From NCBI RefSeq assembly GCF_018403325.1, contig NZ_BOSL01000011.1, positions 62,001-126,000 on the forward strand: 64,000 nucleotides of DNA, written 5' to 3'. The stretch's first letter is position 1. Every line of letters begins with the position of its first letter. This DNA is from Paenibacillus vini. Lineage in GTDB: Bacteria > Bacillota > Bacilli > Paenibacillales > Paenibacillaceae. Shown here piece by piece: positions 1 to 8,908 of the stretch. A program made the position numbers and the translations under genes. Below the pieces are notes generated by a model that worked only from the letters and a program-made list of their open reading frames with translations, ran no database searches and had not been told where the DNA came from.

Positions 1-651
1 GCGGCGGTTCAGATGATGTGGCTCGTCTACTTCGAGGATTTATCGGAGGAAAAAGACATCCGGGAGGACTTGGCGGAACATCTCTCCAAATATTATCAAA
101 CGGCCGTCATCCAGACGATCGACTACTGCATTGTTGTTCTGCTGGGCAACGGTTCGTACAAATCCAATGAAATCGAAATTGCCGAAGAGTATATGGAGAC
201 GACGAGCTACTTGTCTTCGATATCCGAAATGGTATACGCGCCAAGGATGAGAAACACGACGGACGTGCGGCGGATGTATCAGCTTGTGAATCAGGTCAGG
301 AAGCAGATCCATCTCATTTACCATGAGCGAAAATGGTTTACGGCGGCGGAAATTCGCTCCATGAAGCGGGCCGTGGATTTGAGCGTACAGGGCGAGGAAG
401 TTGTGGAGGAGTGGATGTCCGTAATTGCTCCTGTGCTGGAGGATCCGGAATCCGTCAGAACCTTGATGACGTTCCTGCTGGATGCGAAGGGAAGCTTTGA
501 TGCATGCAGCCAACTCTTATTCGTTCACAAAAATACAGTAAAATACCGCGTCAAAAAAATCAGCGAGCTGCTGGGATACGATATCACGAAGAACTCCGAA
601 TTTTACGATGTGTATCTGGCTTGCATGATCTACCGGTTAATAAACAGCTAA
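1..651 (+). CDS. PucR/CdaR-type transcriptional regulator, 5' truncated
   Basis: The reading frame is open from base 1, so the gene starts outside the window; about 216 residues are visible. The C-terminal 60 residues form a PucR-family helix-turn-helix, with the pattern LLFVHKNTVKYRVKKISELL followed by a short tail. That pattern is typical of regulators of purine, allantoin and sugar-acid catabolism. The part before it resembles the GGDEF-like middle domain of CdaR-type proteins and has no enzyme motif. It ends just before a terminator, and the permease operon starts 140 bases downstream on the same strand. Inference: it controls that operon, and its ligand is probably the transported heterocycle. 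Confidence 0.8.
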   Translation, partial: AAVQMMWLVYFEDLSEEKDIREDLAEHLSKYYQTAVIQTIDYCIVVLLGNGSYKSNEIEIAEEYMETTSYLSSISEMVYAPRMRNTTDVRRMYQLVNQVRKQIHLIYHERKWFTAAEIRSMKRAVDLSVQGEEVVEEWMSVIAPVLEDPESVRTLMTFLLDAKGSFDACSQLLFVHKNTVKYRVKKISELLGYDITKNSEFYDVYLACMIYRLINS

Positions 652-658
652 ACCTGCT

Positions 659-703
659 AAATCCGAGTCTTTGTCCAAACGACAAAAATTCGGATTTTTA
701 TTT
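659..703 (+). terminator. Rho-independent terminator after the PucR gene
   Basis: Outer arms AATCCGA and TCGGATT and inner arms TTTGTC and GACAAA close a long interrupted hairpin, followed by a T-rich run. It separates the regulator from the permease operon. Confidence 0.8.
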
Positions 704-792
704 TTATTTCCGAAAAAGACGGCCCTCCCCGGTTCTTTTACAATAAGAACAATCGTTTTTAGTTATCGATCAAGATTGGGGGGACAGGAGTT

Positions 793-2061
793 ATGGGCAA
801 TAAAGAGAAAACTCAGTCTTGGTTTACACTGGGGATCGTTTGGGCCGGAGCGATGATCAGTATACCGGGGCTTTTGGTAGGGAACACGCTGATCACTGGA
901 ATGAGCTTATCCAAGACATTAACAGTTGCGTTGATCGGGTATGGCATTATCGTTGCTATCATGATTTTACAGGGAATCCAAAGCACGGATCTAGGAAAGA
1001 CCACCGTTCAAGTGGCGAGTCAGGTATTCGGTAAAAAAGGATCACGTACCATTCTTTCCATCATTCTGACCATTGCCTGTCTTGGCTGGTTTGGGATTCA
1101 GGCCAATGTGTGCGGGGCGGCGCTGGCGAATTTGTTAGCGGAGCTTGATATCGCGATGCCTGTTCCTGTAGCTTCCTTAATCAGCGGCCTGGTCATGGTT
1201 GTATCTGCCATGTACGGAATAAAAGTGTTACGTGTTCTAAGCTATGTTGCCGTTCCGCTGCTGGTCGTCCTTTGCGTATACGGTCTGATTCAGGCGATAA
1301 ACGGAGAAACTGTGCAGCTTATTTCAAGCTACAGGCCCGAGCAGAAGATGGGATTTATGGACGGTCTTGCGGTAACGATGGGTTCTTTTGCGCTCGGCGC
1401 GGTCATTGCCGGTGATTATTCGCAATTTTCCGGGAAGCGTTCCGATGTGTGGAAAGCGGCGATCTTCGGAATTATACCGGCAGGCGTCCTTATGATCAGT
1501 GTAGGGGCCGTTTTGACACTGGCCTACCAAACGAATGATGTTACGGCTGTCTTTTTGAATATCGCTACTCCGTTTATCGGCGGTGTCGTTTTGATACTGG
1601 CGGCATGGAAGACCAATATGGTCAATGCCATTTCGGGCGGCTTCGCCTTAATCAATGTCTTTAACGTATCCAAGGAAAAGGAAAAATGGGCCGTAGGGGT
1701 TGCCGGGCTAATCGGAACCGTGCTGGCGGTCATCGGCATATTGGATTACTTCACACCTGTGATGTCTATCTTGTCGGCGATGGTCCCACCGGTTGCGGGT
1801 GTCATGATCGCATCGTACTGGGTGATGAATAAGGGAGATAAGCGCAGTTGGAAGGAGACGGAGGGTGTGAATCGCTTGGGCGTCTATTCCTGGCTCGTCG
1901 GTTCGGTCATCGCTTGTACTCCCGTCATTTTGTCTTTATTCCCGGGCTTGCCTCAAGTATCCAATCAACCCTTGCTCGGCATTGTCATTTCATTTGTCCT
2001 GTATATCGCGGGCTATCGTTTAACGGCTTCAAAAACTGTCCTATTGGAGGAAAATCAATGA
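793..2061 (+). CDS. NCS1-family cytosine/hydantoin-type permease
   Basis: A 422-residue polytopic membrane protein with about 12 hydrophobic segments. The N-terminal pattern GIVWAGAMISIPGLLVGNTL is that of NCS1 nucleobase/cation symporters (CodB, Mhp1). The length is normal for the family. An AGGAG lies close to the ATG. The stop overlaps the next start in an ATGA junction, so it is translationally coupled to the DUF917 protein. Known: NCS1 members import cytosine, purines, allantoin or hydantoins with Na+ or H+. Inference from its neighbours: the substrate is a hydantoin-like or related heterocycle. It could equally be a cytosine or purine permease. Confidence 0.85.
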   Translation: MGNKEKTQSWFTLGIVWAGAMISIPGLLVGNTLITGMSLSKTLTVALIGYGIIVAIMILQGIQSTDLGKTTVQVASQVFGKKGSRTILSIILTIACLGWFGIQANVCGAALANLLAELDIAMPVPVASLISGLVMVVSAMYGIKVLRVLSYVAVPLLVVLCVYGLIQAINGETVQLISSYRPEQKMGFMDGLAVTMGSFALGAVIAGDYSQFSGKRSDVWKAAIFGIIPAGVLMISVGAVLTLAYQTNDVTAVFLNIATPFIGGVVLILAAWKTNMVNAISGGFALINVFNVSKEKEKWAVGVAGLIGTVLAVIGILDYFTPVMSILSAMVPPVAGVMIASYWVMNKGDKRSWKETEGVNRLGVYSWLVGSVIACTPVILSLFPGLPQVSNQPLLGIVISFVLYIAGYRLTASKTVLLEENQ

Positions 2062-3161
2062 AATATCTAGATAAAGCTGCTATTGAAAATATTGCGATCG
2101 GAGCCGCGTTCCTGGGAACGGGCGGCGGCGGAGACCCTTATATCGGCAAACTGATGGCCATCTCCGCCATTGAGAAGAACGGGCCGGTCAAATTGGTTTC
2201 GGTCGACGAAATCGGCGACGAGGACTTTTTTATTCCGGCGGCCATGATGGGTGCGCCTTCCGTATCAACGGAGAAATTTCCGAACGGAAGCGAGTTTGTG
2301 AAGGTATTTCAAAAGCTGGCCCAGTACTTGGGCAAAGATAAAATTGCAGGCACCTACCCGATGGAAGCGGGCGGCGTCAATTCCATGATTCCGATCGTCG
2401 TTGCGGCGCAGCTTGGTTTGCCGCTGGTCGATTGCGACGGGATGGGCAGAGCTTTTCCCGAGCTTCAGATGGTGACGTTCAACCTGGACGGCATTTCGGC
2501 AACCCCGATGGCGATTACGGATGAAAAGGGAAACATCGGCATTTTCGAAACGATCGATAACAAATGGACGGAACGCTTAGCTCGTGTAGCCACGGTCGAA
2601 ATGGGGGCCAGCGCTTTGGTTAGCTTGTACCCGACGACAGGGGCTCAAATGAAGAAAAGCGGGGTTCATCATATCGTTACCTTGTCCGAACAAATCGGGG
2701 AGATTATTTCCTCGAAACATCGGGATGCGAAGGAAAAACTGCAAGAACTGTTAAGCTTGGTATCCGGCTATGAGCTGTTCCAGGGGAAAATCGTCGATGT
2801 GATCCGGGAAACCAAGGGAGGCTTCAACCTCGGAAAAATGAATCTGGAGGGCATCGAAGCCCATAAAGGCGGCCATATGCAGGTTCATTTTCAAAATGAA
2901 AATCTCGTTGCGGAACGGGACGGTCAGGTAGTTGGGATGACCCCGGACTTACTCTGCCTGGTCGATTATGAAACATTGCTGCCCGTGACGACCGAGAGCT
3001 TGAAATACGGCAAACGCGTGCGGGTGATCGGGCTCCCTGCCCATGAAAAATGGAGAACGGACAAAGGAATTCAAACCGCGGGGCCGAGATACTTTGGATA
3101 CGATTACGATTATGTTCCGATTGAACAATTGGTAAAAAAGGCGGTGGCTGATCATGTATAG
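2058..3161 (+). CDS. DUF917 / S-methyl-thiohydantoin desulfurase-like protein
   Basis: A 367-residue cytoplasmic protein opening with the glycine-rich stretch GAAFLGTGGGGDPYIGK, which is characteristic of the DUF917 family (now linked to S-methyl-thiohydantoin desulfurase). Other conserved-looking blocks are PAAMMGAPSVSTEKFPNG and VDCDGMGRAFPELQM. The start is the ATG that overlaps the permease stop, preceded by GGAGG; a longer frame reaching back to 1848 lies inside the permease gene. The 3' end overlaps the hydantoinase gene by 8 bases. Known: DUF917 proteins commonly sit beside HyuA-type hydantoinases. Inference: a ring-processing step in the same pathway. The exact reaction cannot be read from sequence. 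Confidence 0.85.
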   Translation: MKYLDKAAIENIAIGAAFLGTGGGGDPYIGKLMAISAIEKNGPVKLVSVDEIGDEDFFIPAAMMGAPSVSTEKFPNGSEFVKVFQKLAQYLGKDKIAGTYPMEAGGVNSMIPIVVAAQLGLPLVDCDGMGRAFPELQMVTFNLDGISATPMAITDEKGNIGIFETIDNKWTERLARVATVEMGASALVSLYPTTGAQMKKSGVHHIVTLSEQIGEIISSKHRDAKEKLQELLSLVSGYELFQGKIVDVIRETKGGFNLGKMNLEGIEAHKGGHMQVHFQNENLVAERDGQVVGMTPDLLCLVDYETLLPVTTESLKYGKRVRVIGLPAHEKWRTDKGIQTAGPRYFGYDYDYVPIEQLVKKAVADHV

Positions 3162-4707
3162 AATCGGGATCGATGTGGGCGGTACGAATACGGACGCCAT
3201 AATTTTGGATGAGCGGCATCAATTGATTCACGCCGTGAAATCTCCAACCAGTCTGGACATCAAGACAGGGATTGAAACCTCATTGTGGAATTTGCTACAG
3301 GAATCGAAAATCGATAAAACCTTAATTACGCATGCCATGCTCGGCACTACGCAATGCACCAACGCGATTGTGGAACGCAAAAAGCTGGCGAAAGTCGGCG
3401 TCATTCGTTTGGGCTATCCCGCAACGGCTTCCGTCGTTCCGTACACGGCTTGGCCGCAGGACATGGTCGAGAAGCTGTCGGGGAATTACGCATTGGTTCG
3501 GGGCGGCTATGAATACGACGGACAAGTTCTCGGCGAAGTCGATGAGGATGAAATTCGGGCGCTATTGGGAGAATGGCGGGGAAAGGTTGAGTCCATCGCG
3601 GTTATCGGCGTATTCTCTTCCATTAAGAATGACCAAGAGCTGAGTGTCCGAGATCTTGTTCATGAGGTATATGGAGAGGAGTTCCCGGTTTCCTGCTCTT
3701 CTCTGATCGGTTCGGTCGGACTTATTGAACGTGAGAATGCGACGATCTTGAATGCGGCGTTATGCAAGGTGATTGAGACAACGACACAAGGGTTTATTCA
3801 TGCGTTGGAGGAAGAAGGAATTACGGATGCGGCCGTGTATTTATGTCAGAACGACGGTACTTTAATGTCCATCGACTACGCAAAACAATTTCCGATCCTC
3901 ACGATTGCTTGCGGTCCGACGAACAGCATCCGCGGCGCCTCTTATTTGGCGCAGATCAAAGACACGATGGTGCTTGACGTTGGTGGAACGACATCGGATA
4001 TCGGGGTGCTGCAGGACGGATTCCCGAGAGAGTCGTCTGTTGCGGTCGAAGTCGGGGATATCCGAACCAATTTCAGAATGCCGGACATTATCTCCGTCGG
4101 ACTAGGCGGGGGCAGCATTGTTCGCGTGGCTGACAACGGTAAAATTATGGTTGGACCTGACAGCGTAGGGTACAAGATTAGCGAAGAAGCGCTCGTGTTT
4201 GGAGGAAGTACACTAACGGCCACGGACATCGCCGTCCGGCTGGGACTTGCTGATGTAGGGGACAAAAGCTTGGTGTCCCACATCGATGAAGACTTCGCCA
4301 AAGCTGCGCAAGCCGAAATTTCGGCCATCGTCGAGCAAGCCATCGATAAAATGAAGACATCGTCCGAAGACATTCAGCTTGTTCTGGTCGGCGGGGGCAG
4401 CATTATTATCCCGGATTCCATTCGCGGGGTAGCGAGCATGATCAAACCGGAAAACGGCAGTGTGGCTAATGCGATCGGCGCCTCGATCGCCCAAATCAGC
4501 GGGCAATACGAGCAGATCTATATTTATTCGCGGGAACCGCGCGAGGCTTCGTTGAAGGATGCCGAGGAAAAGGCGGTACAACAAGCCGTCTTGGCTGGAG
4601 CGGACCCTGGTACGATCGAATTGGTCGAAGTGGAGGAAACCCCGCTCGCTTATCATCCGGAGAATGCGACAAGGTTAAGAGTTAAGGTCGTCGGCATAAT
4701 GAAATAA
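3154..4707 (+). CDS. Hydantoinase/oxoprolinase family protein (HyuA-like, short form)
   Basis: A 517-residue protein starting MYRIGIDVGGTNTDAI, the ASKHA nucleotide-binding motif of HyuA. Further motifs are VLDVGGTTSDIGVL near residue 270 and SVGLGGGSIVRV near 310. It lacks the C-terminal extension of full HyuA (about 690 residues), so it is the short form usually found with DUF917 proteins. It overlaps the upstream gene by 8 bases and ends the operon. Known: the family hydrolyses hydantoins or 5-oxoproline, often with ATP. Inference: it opens the ring of the compound imported by the NCS1 permease. Confidence 0.85.
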   Translation: MYRIGIDVGGTNTDAIILDERHQLIHAVKSPTSLDIKTGIETSLWNLLQESKIDKTLITHAMLGTTQCTNAIVERKKLAKVGVIRLGYPATASVVPYTAWPQDMVEKLSGNYALVRGGYEYDGQVLGEVDEDEIRALLGEWRGKVESIAVIGVFSSIKNDQELSVRDLVHEVYGEEFPVSCSSLIGSVGLIERENATILNAALCKVIETTTQGFIHALEEEGITDAAVYLCQNDGTLMSIDYAKQFPILTIACGPTNSIRGASYLAQIKDTMVLDVGGTTSDIGVLQDGFPRESSVAVEVGDIRTNFRMPDIISVGLGGGSIVRVADNGKIMVGPDSVGYKISEEALVFGGSTLTATDIAVRLGLADVGDKSLVSHIDEDFAKAAQAEISAIVEQAIDKMKTSSEDIQLVLVGGGSIIIPDSIRGVASMIKPENGSVANAIGASIAQISGQYEQIYIYSREPREASLKDAEEKAVQQAVLAGADPGTIELVEVEETPLAYHPENATRLRVKVVGIMK

Positions 4708-4771
4708 AGATATGGATCCGGATTCATGTGATACAATAGCAGCGAATACTGCTATGGGAAGGTGTTACTTC

Positions 4772-5605
4772 ATGCCGGCGATATTTCATCATAATCCGGA
4801 TCGCCCGTTTCGCGAAAGCCCTGAACTTTATTTAAGCTATTGGGGAAAAGAACGCTGCGCCCCGCTCCATTCCTTCGGTCCCGGGGTTCGCGATATTTAT
4901 AAAATTCATTTTATTCATGCGGGAAAAGGTGTCGTAAGCGCCGAAGGAATCACGCATGAATTGACTGCCGGACAAGCGTTTCTCGCTTATCCGGAACGGG
5001 TCATTTTTTATCAGGCTGACGAAGCCGATCCCTGGACGTATTCCTGGATCGGTTTTTACGGCGACCAAGCGGCCGATATTTTAAGCCGGACCCGGCTGAG
5101 CCCGGAAAATCCCGTCTTTTCTATGGACACGAGGTTTATGCCGCAGCTGTACGAATTGCTGAACGAAGCGGAGGATAATTCCGCGACCCGGGATTTGCGT
5201 CTTCAGGCGCTGCTGCACGAATTCTTGAGTATGCTGGTGGAGCTTGCTCCGGCTTCTGGGCCGCCCGTTTCGGCGCGGGATCAAGCCAGGGATTCTTATA
5301 TTCACCGCTGCCTCGATTTCCTGCATGGGCATTACAGTGAGGAAGTTACCGTCGGCCAGTTGGCCGCAATCGTGGGGTTGGATCGCAGGTACTTGTCATC
5401 CCTGTTTAAACAGGCAACCGGTTTGCCGCCGCAGCAATACTTGCTCCATTACCGGATGGATAAAGCCTGCGGGCTGTTGAGAGCAGGCCAATACTCAATC
5501 GGTGAGGTCGCACGTTCGGTCGGATATCAGGATGCGCTGTTGTTCTCCAAAATGTTCAAAAAAACGGTCGGCGTTTCGCCCTCCGAATATCGGGATCAAT
5601 CATGA
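4772..5605 (+). CDS. AraC-family transcriptional regulator
   Basis: 277 residues. An N-terminal cupin-like AraC ligand-binding domain covers about residues 1-150. Two C-terminal helix-turn-helix motifs follow (VTVGQLAAIVGLDRRYLSSL and YSIGEVARSVGYQDALLFSK), ending with the usual KKTVGVSPSEYR. I chose the ATG at 4772 because GGGAAGGTG lies just upstream; an earlier in-frame ATG at 4712 lacks a ribosome site. The aldo/keto reductase follows 100 bases downstream on the same strand and is the likeliest target. The inducer is unknown but probably a sugar or sugar derivative, as is common for cupin-type AraC proteins. Confidence 0.88.
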   Translation: MPAIFHHNPDRPFRESPELYLSYWGKERCAPLHSFGPGVRDIYKIHFIHAGKGVVSAEGITHELTAGQAFLAYPERVIFYQADEADPWTYSWIGFYGDQAADILSRTRLSPENPVFSMDTRFMPQLYELLNEAEDNSATRDLRLQALLHEFLSMLVELAPASGPPVSARDQARDSYIHRCLDFLHGHYSEEVTVGQLAAIVGLDRRYLSSLFKQATGLPPQQYLLHYRMDKACGLLRAGQYSIGEVARSVGYQDALLFSKMFKKTVGVSPSEYRDQS

Positions 5606-5705
5606 AATAAGACATCATGCCATATTTAACATCCTTTCTGATATAGGTATGCTGCTTCATGTGTACTATATTGGAGCCATATCTACTTTAGGAGGGCAAG
5701 CATTC

Positions 5706-6692
5706 ATGTATCAAGCAATGGATAATAGATATGAAACTATGACATATAACCGTTCAGGGCGGAGCGGATTAAAGCTGCCTGCTATCTCGCTGGGCTTGTG
5801 GCATAACTTCGGAGGCATCGACGTGCACGAAAACGGGCGCGCCATGGTACGAAGTGCTTTCAACTTGGGGATTGCCCATTTTGATCTGGCGAACAACTAC
5901 GGACCGCCGCCGGGATCGGCAGAGGAGACGTTCGGCCGGTTGCTGCGCGAGGACTTCCGTCCATACCGCGACGAGATGATCGTCTCGACCAAAGCGGGAT
6001 ATTACATGTGGCCGGGACCCTACGGCGAATGGGGCTCAAAAAAATATTTAGTATCCAGCTTGGATCAAAGCCTGAAGCGGATGGGTCTGGAATATGTCGA
6101 TATTTTTTACCATCACCGTCCGGATCCGGACACACCGCTGGAAGAAACGATGGCCGCGCTTGATCTGATCGTGCGTCAAGGAAAAGCCCTGTATGTTGGA
6201 CTTTCCAACTACAACCCGGAGCAGACGCGGGAGGCTTCCCAAATCCTGAAGCGGCTCGGGACGCCGGCGGTCATTCATCAGCCGAACTATTCTATGATGA
6301 ACCGCTGGATCGAGGAGGGTTTGCAGGACGTCCTGGCGGAAGAGGGTATCGGTTCAATCGTGTTCTCTCCGCTGGAAAAAGGCATCCTGACCGACCGCTA
6401 CCTGAACGGGATCGCAAAGGATTCCCGGGCCGCCGGCCCTAGCGTTTTCCTGCGTCCCGAGGATTTGAACGAGGAACGGATCGCGAAGGTACGGCAGTTA
6501 AACGATCTGGCCGCCGAGAGAGGACAAAAACTGTCGCAAATGGCTTTGGCCTGGGTATTGCGCGGCGGCAAAGTGACCTCGGCGCTGATTGGCGCCAGCA
6601 AGGTGAGCCAAATCGAAGATGCGGTCGGCGCGCTAAGCAGCCCTTCGTTCACCGCCGAAGAGTTGAGCAAAATCGACGAGATTTTGGGTTAA
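5706..6692 (+). CDS. Aldo/keto reductase, YghZ/Gpr-like
   Basis: A 328-residue NADPH-dependent reductase of the AKR14-like group. It carries the typical N-terminus YNRSGRSGLKLPAISLGLW. The catalytic tetrad residues are visible: Asp and Tyr in FDLANNYGPPPGSAEETFG, Lys in STKAGYYMWPGPYG and His in IFYHHRPDPDT. Length matches the family. TAGGAGGGC precedes the ATG at 5706; longer frames run back into the araC gene and have no ribosome site. Known: E. coli YghZ reduces L-glyceraldehyde 3-phosphate and methylglyoxal. Inference: aldehyde or ketose reduction linked to the upstream AraC regulator. A strong terminator follows. Confidence 0.88.
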   Translation: MYQAMDNRYETMTYNRSGRSGLKLPAISLGLWHNFGGIDVHENGRAMVRSAFNLGIAHFDLANNYGPPPGSAEETFGRLLREDFRPYRDEMIVSTKAGYYMWPGPYGEWGSKKYLVSSLDQSLKRMGLEYVDIFYHHRPDPDTPLEETMAALDLIVRQGKALYVGLSNYNPEQTREASQILKRLGTPAVIHQPNYSMMNRWIEEGLQDVLAEEGIGSIVFSPLEKGILTDRYLNGIAKDSRAAGPSVFLRPEDLNEERIAKVRQLNDLAAERGQKLSQMALAWVLRGGKVTSALIGASKVSQIEDAVGALSSPSFTAEELSKIDEILG

Positions 6693-6711
6693 TGAATTGC
6701 AAAAGATGGCA

Positions 6712-6744
6712 AGCACCCCCGGAAGATTTCCGGGGGTGCTTTTT
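6712..6744 (+). terminator. Terminator after the aldo/keto reductase
   Basis: Arms AGCACCCCCGGAA and TTCCGGGGGTGCT form a near-perfect hairpin followed by TTTTT. Confidence 0.92.
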
Positions 6745-6815
6745 CGCGTGTGGCAGTTAATAACGACAAGAAAAAGTAAAACCCACTATGAATCAAAATA
6801 TCCGATCATATAGAC

Positions 6816-7002
6816 TCTAACGGACATGAGGTACCTTATTTGCACGAAAATATGCTTTTTTCTAATCTAACGGTCAGGAGAGCCGCTATTTGTATCAAAA
6901 CAACTAGTATCAAGCCTATTTTTGCTAAATAAGGTCCGTGGAGTCCGTTAGAAATATAAAGTGGCCAAATTCATCGAAATAAGGGCTCTAGTGTCCGTTA
7001 GC
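6816..7002 (+). repeat. Four-copy 26-bp intergenic repeat array, two direct and two inverted
   Basis: Copies lie at 6816-6841 and 6866-6891 (forward, beginning TCTAACGG and ending in a TATTT block) and at 6927-6952 and 6977-7002 (inverted, beginning AAATAAGG and ending CCGTTAG). The centre of each copy varies while the ends are conserved. The copies are regularly spaced (about 50 bases within each pair), so the array reads forward-forward-reverse-reverse and could fold into nested stems. There is no gene in 6745-7293. Inference: a lineage-specific small intergenic repeat, not CRISPR, because the orientation flips and spacers are short and AT-rich. Confidence 0.75.
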
Positions 7003-7166
7003 TTATGGCTTTTTCATTTCAACCTAACGATACTCGCGGAAGTATACGGTGGAAGCAACACATTTTCCCGCGAATAAGGTAGAGGCTTGATTACGGCTTT
7101 TCATGCTTGTCCTTGCTAAAATATTCGGTCTAGAGATAATCAATCTGTTATTGGCAAGGTGAATCG

Positions 7167-7192
7167 GGACAGCAGCGTTTGCTGTCCTTTTT
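7167..7192 (+). terminator. Hairpin with T-tract upstream of sigK
   Basis: Arms GGACAGCA and TGCTGTCC with a 5-base loop, followed by TTTTTG. No coding gene ends nearby on this strand. It may end a short untranslated RNA or act as a leader attenuator about 100 bases before sigK. Confidence 0.6.
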
Positions 7193-7293
7193 GTTTCCCG
7201 TACAGGCACAGATGGGCGCCTACCTACATACAATTGAAGTGACCCGGAAGGAATGCTTAGGTTGCTCTAGTGATTCAGCAGGAGGTGTCTTCT

Positions 7294-7992
7294 ATGCCCG
7301 GATTGTTTACTGCCATTGCTTTATTCATCAAACAGCTGACTTTGCTCGTATCTTATGTGAAAAACAACGCGTTTCCCCAACCGTTGACGGAAGAGGAGGA
7401 AACGAAGCATTTGCAGCGGATGGCCGAGGGTGACGCGGTGTCCCGCAATTTGCTTATCGAACATAACCTGCGGCTGGTGGCTCATATCGTCAAGAAATTC
7501 GACAACACCGGCGAGGACCTCGAAGACCTGATCTCGATCGGGACGATCGGTCTGATCAAAGCGATTGAGAGCTTCCGGCCGAACAAAGGCACGAAGCTGG
7601 CCACGTTTGCGGCCCGTTGTATCGAGAACGAAATACTTATGCACTTAAGATCGCTAAAGAAGACTCGGAAAGACGTATCGCTTCACGACCCGATCGGAAC
7701 GGACAAAGAAGGTAACGAGATTACGCTGATCGATATCCTGGGTACGGAAGCGGACGATGTCGTGGACCGGGTTCAGCTCAAAATGGAGAAGAGCAAGATC
7801 TATCGGAACCTTGATATTTTGGATGAGCGGGAACAGGAAGTCATCAAGGGGCGGTTCGGGCTGGAACATGGGGGAGAAGAACGGACCCAGCGCGAAATCG
7901 CCAAAGAGCTCGGCATCAGCCGGAGCTATGTGTCGCGGATCGAGAAAAGAGCGCTCATGAAGCTGTACCATGAGTTTTATAAGAAGAAATAA
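7294..7992 (+). CDS. sigK: Sporulation sigma factor pro-sigma-K
   Basis: 232 residues and very close to Bacillus SigK. The N-terminal hydrophobic pro-sequence ends at [15 protein letters not shown], where SpoIVFB cuts the Bacillus protein after the serine. Region 2 contains [16 protein letters not shown] and [18 protein letters not shown]. Region 4 contains [20 protein letters not shown]. Known: sigma-K directs late mother-cell transcription during sporulation. The gene is continuous, so there is no skin-type insertion. AGGAGGTG lies 6 bases before the ATG at 7294; an upstream in-frame GTG has no such site. It shows that the host forms endospores. Confidence 0.96.
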   Translation: MPGLFTAIALFIKQLTLLVSYVKNNAFPQPLTEEEETKHLQRMAEGDAVSRNLLIEHNLRLVAHIVKKFDNTGEDLEDLISIGTIGLIKAIESFRPNKGTKLATFAARCIENEILMHLRSLKKTRKDVSLHDPIGTDKEGNEITLIDILGTEADDVVDRVQLKMEKSKIYRNLDILDEREQEVIKGRFGLEHGGEERTQREIAKELGISRSYVSRIEKRALMKLYHEFYKKK

Positions 7993-8026
7993 ATATTTGT
8001 TGAAAGTACAATACAATCTAGTGTCG

Positions 8027-8052
8027 GACCGAGCCATGCTCGGTCTTTATTT
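8027..8052 (+). terminator. Terminator after sigK
   Basis: Arms GACCGAGC and GCTCGGTC around CAT, followed by a T-rich stretch. Confidence 0.85.
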
Positions 8053-8166
8053 TATCCAGGGAGCCATGTGTATTAACAGAATGAAAGATTCTTTCCCAGC
8101 AATCGGAACTACCCATCATCATTATACGGAAAAGACCATGACACCGCGGAGACAGTCCTTAATTGT

Positions 8167-8206
8167 AAAAAGCCCTCATTCAGCCAGCATGGCTCGATTG
8201 AGGGCT
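8167..8206 (-). terminator. Terminator of the XRE-cupin gene
   Basis: Arms AGCCCTCA and TGAGGGCT flank an inner CAGCC/GGCT pair. Read on the minus strand the hairpin is followed by TTTTT, directly after the regulator's stop. Confidence 0.85.
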
Positions 8207-8212
8207 TTCCTC

Positions 8213-8764
8213 TTAGATGAGGTCCTGTCCGATTTCATGTTCAGTGTAGATGGAAATCAATACGATTGCCGTGTCCTCACCAATATTTCGTACTAAATGG
8301 GGAGTACATGCGTTCCAGCTGAAGGAATCGCCTTCTTCAAATTCAGCTCCGTCTTCCCCTTGTTCTGCGTATATTCTTCCTTTAATGACAACATGAATTT
8401 CCTCCCCTTCATGCGCGTGGGGAGCGACACCTGTCGAAGCACCAATGGGGATTTCCACAAGCATCATTCTCCCATTTTTTGTCGAGCTTAAATGCTCAAC
8501 CTTTAAGTTCTCTGGGCCGCTTGTTGTGATAGTCCGCTCATTTTTCCGAACAATCCGCATCCGCTCTTCCTTCTTTAAAAGTAAATACGCCAGCGGCACT
8601 TTCAAAGCTTGGGCTATACTTTCTAAGGTCGAGATGGACGGGGAGGTTTTATTCGTCTCCACCTGACTCATAAAGCCTTGGGACAGGCCGGTTGTTTCGC
8701 ATATTTGAGCGATGGTAATATTTTTTCGCTTCCGAATCGCCCGTATTGTAGAGCCGATATCCAT
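8213..8764 (-). CDS. XRE-family regulator with C-terminal cupin domain
   Basis: 183 residues. Residues 5-65 form an XRE helix-turn-helix (ITIAQICETTGLSQGFMSQV, then TSPSISTLESIAQALKVPL). Residues about 110-175 form a cupin_2 domain with the metal-type motif APHAHEGEEIHVVIKG. This architecture is typical of one-component regulators such as PuuR or SutR relatives that sense small molecules. It is transcribed away from the DoxX-dioxygenase pair. A TTGAC-AA-GTCAA palindrome overlaps the -35 box of that pair's promoter. Inference: it represses the divergent pair and perhaps itself. Confidence 0.87.
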   Translation of the reverse strand: MDIGSTIRAIRKRKNITIAQICETTGLSQGFMSQVETNKTSPSISTLESIAQALKVPLAYLLLKKEERMRIVRKNERTITTSGPENLKVEHLSSTKNGRMMLVEIPIGASTGVAPHAHEGEEIHVVIKGRIYAEQGEDGAEFEEGDSFSWNACTPHLVRNIGEDTAIVLISIYTEHEIGQDLI

Positions 8765-8825
8765 CAGATCTCACCTCAAGAATATTTGTAATACAAAAGT
8801 TAATTTTATATTATCAATTTTTTTA

Positions 8826-8854
8826 TTGACAAGTCAATGTGACTCGCGTTAAAT
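8826..8854 (+). promoter_or_regulatory. Promoter of the doxX-dioxygenase pair with overlapping palindrome
   Basis: TTGACA, a 17-base spacer and TTAAAT. The -35 box is the left arm of the palindrome TTGAC-AA-GTCAA, a plausible operator for the adjacent XRE regulator. Confidence 0.6.
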
Positions 8855-8908
8855 TACTGATATAGAAATTATATTCCTATTACTAATATTCAAGGAGGAG
8901 AATAACGA

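Noticed and set aside
6816-7002. Regularly spaced repeats considered as a CRISPR array
   Set aside because: Only four copies, two are inverted, the repeats are imperfect, spacers are short and no cas gene is nearby.
7294-7992. Possible skin-type interruption of sigK
   Set aside because: The gene is continuous from the pro-sequence through region 4, so no excision is needed.
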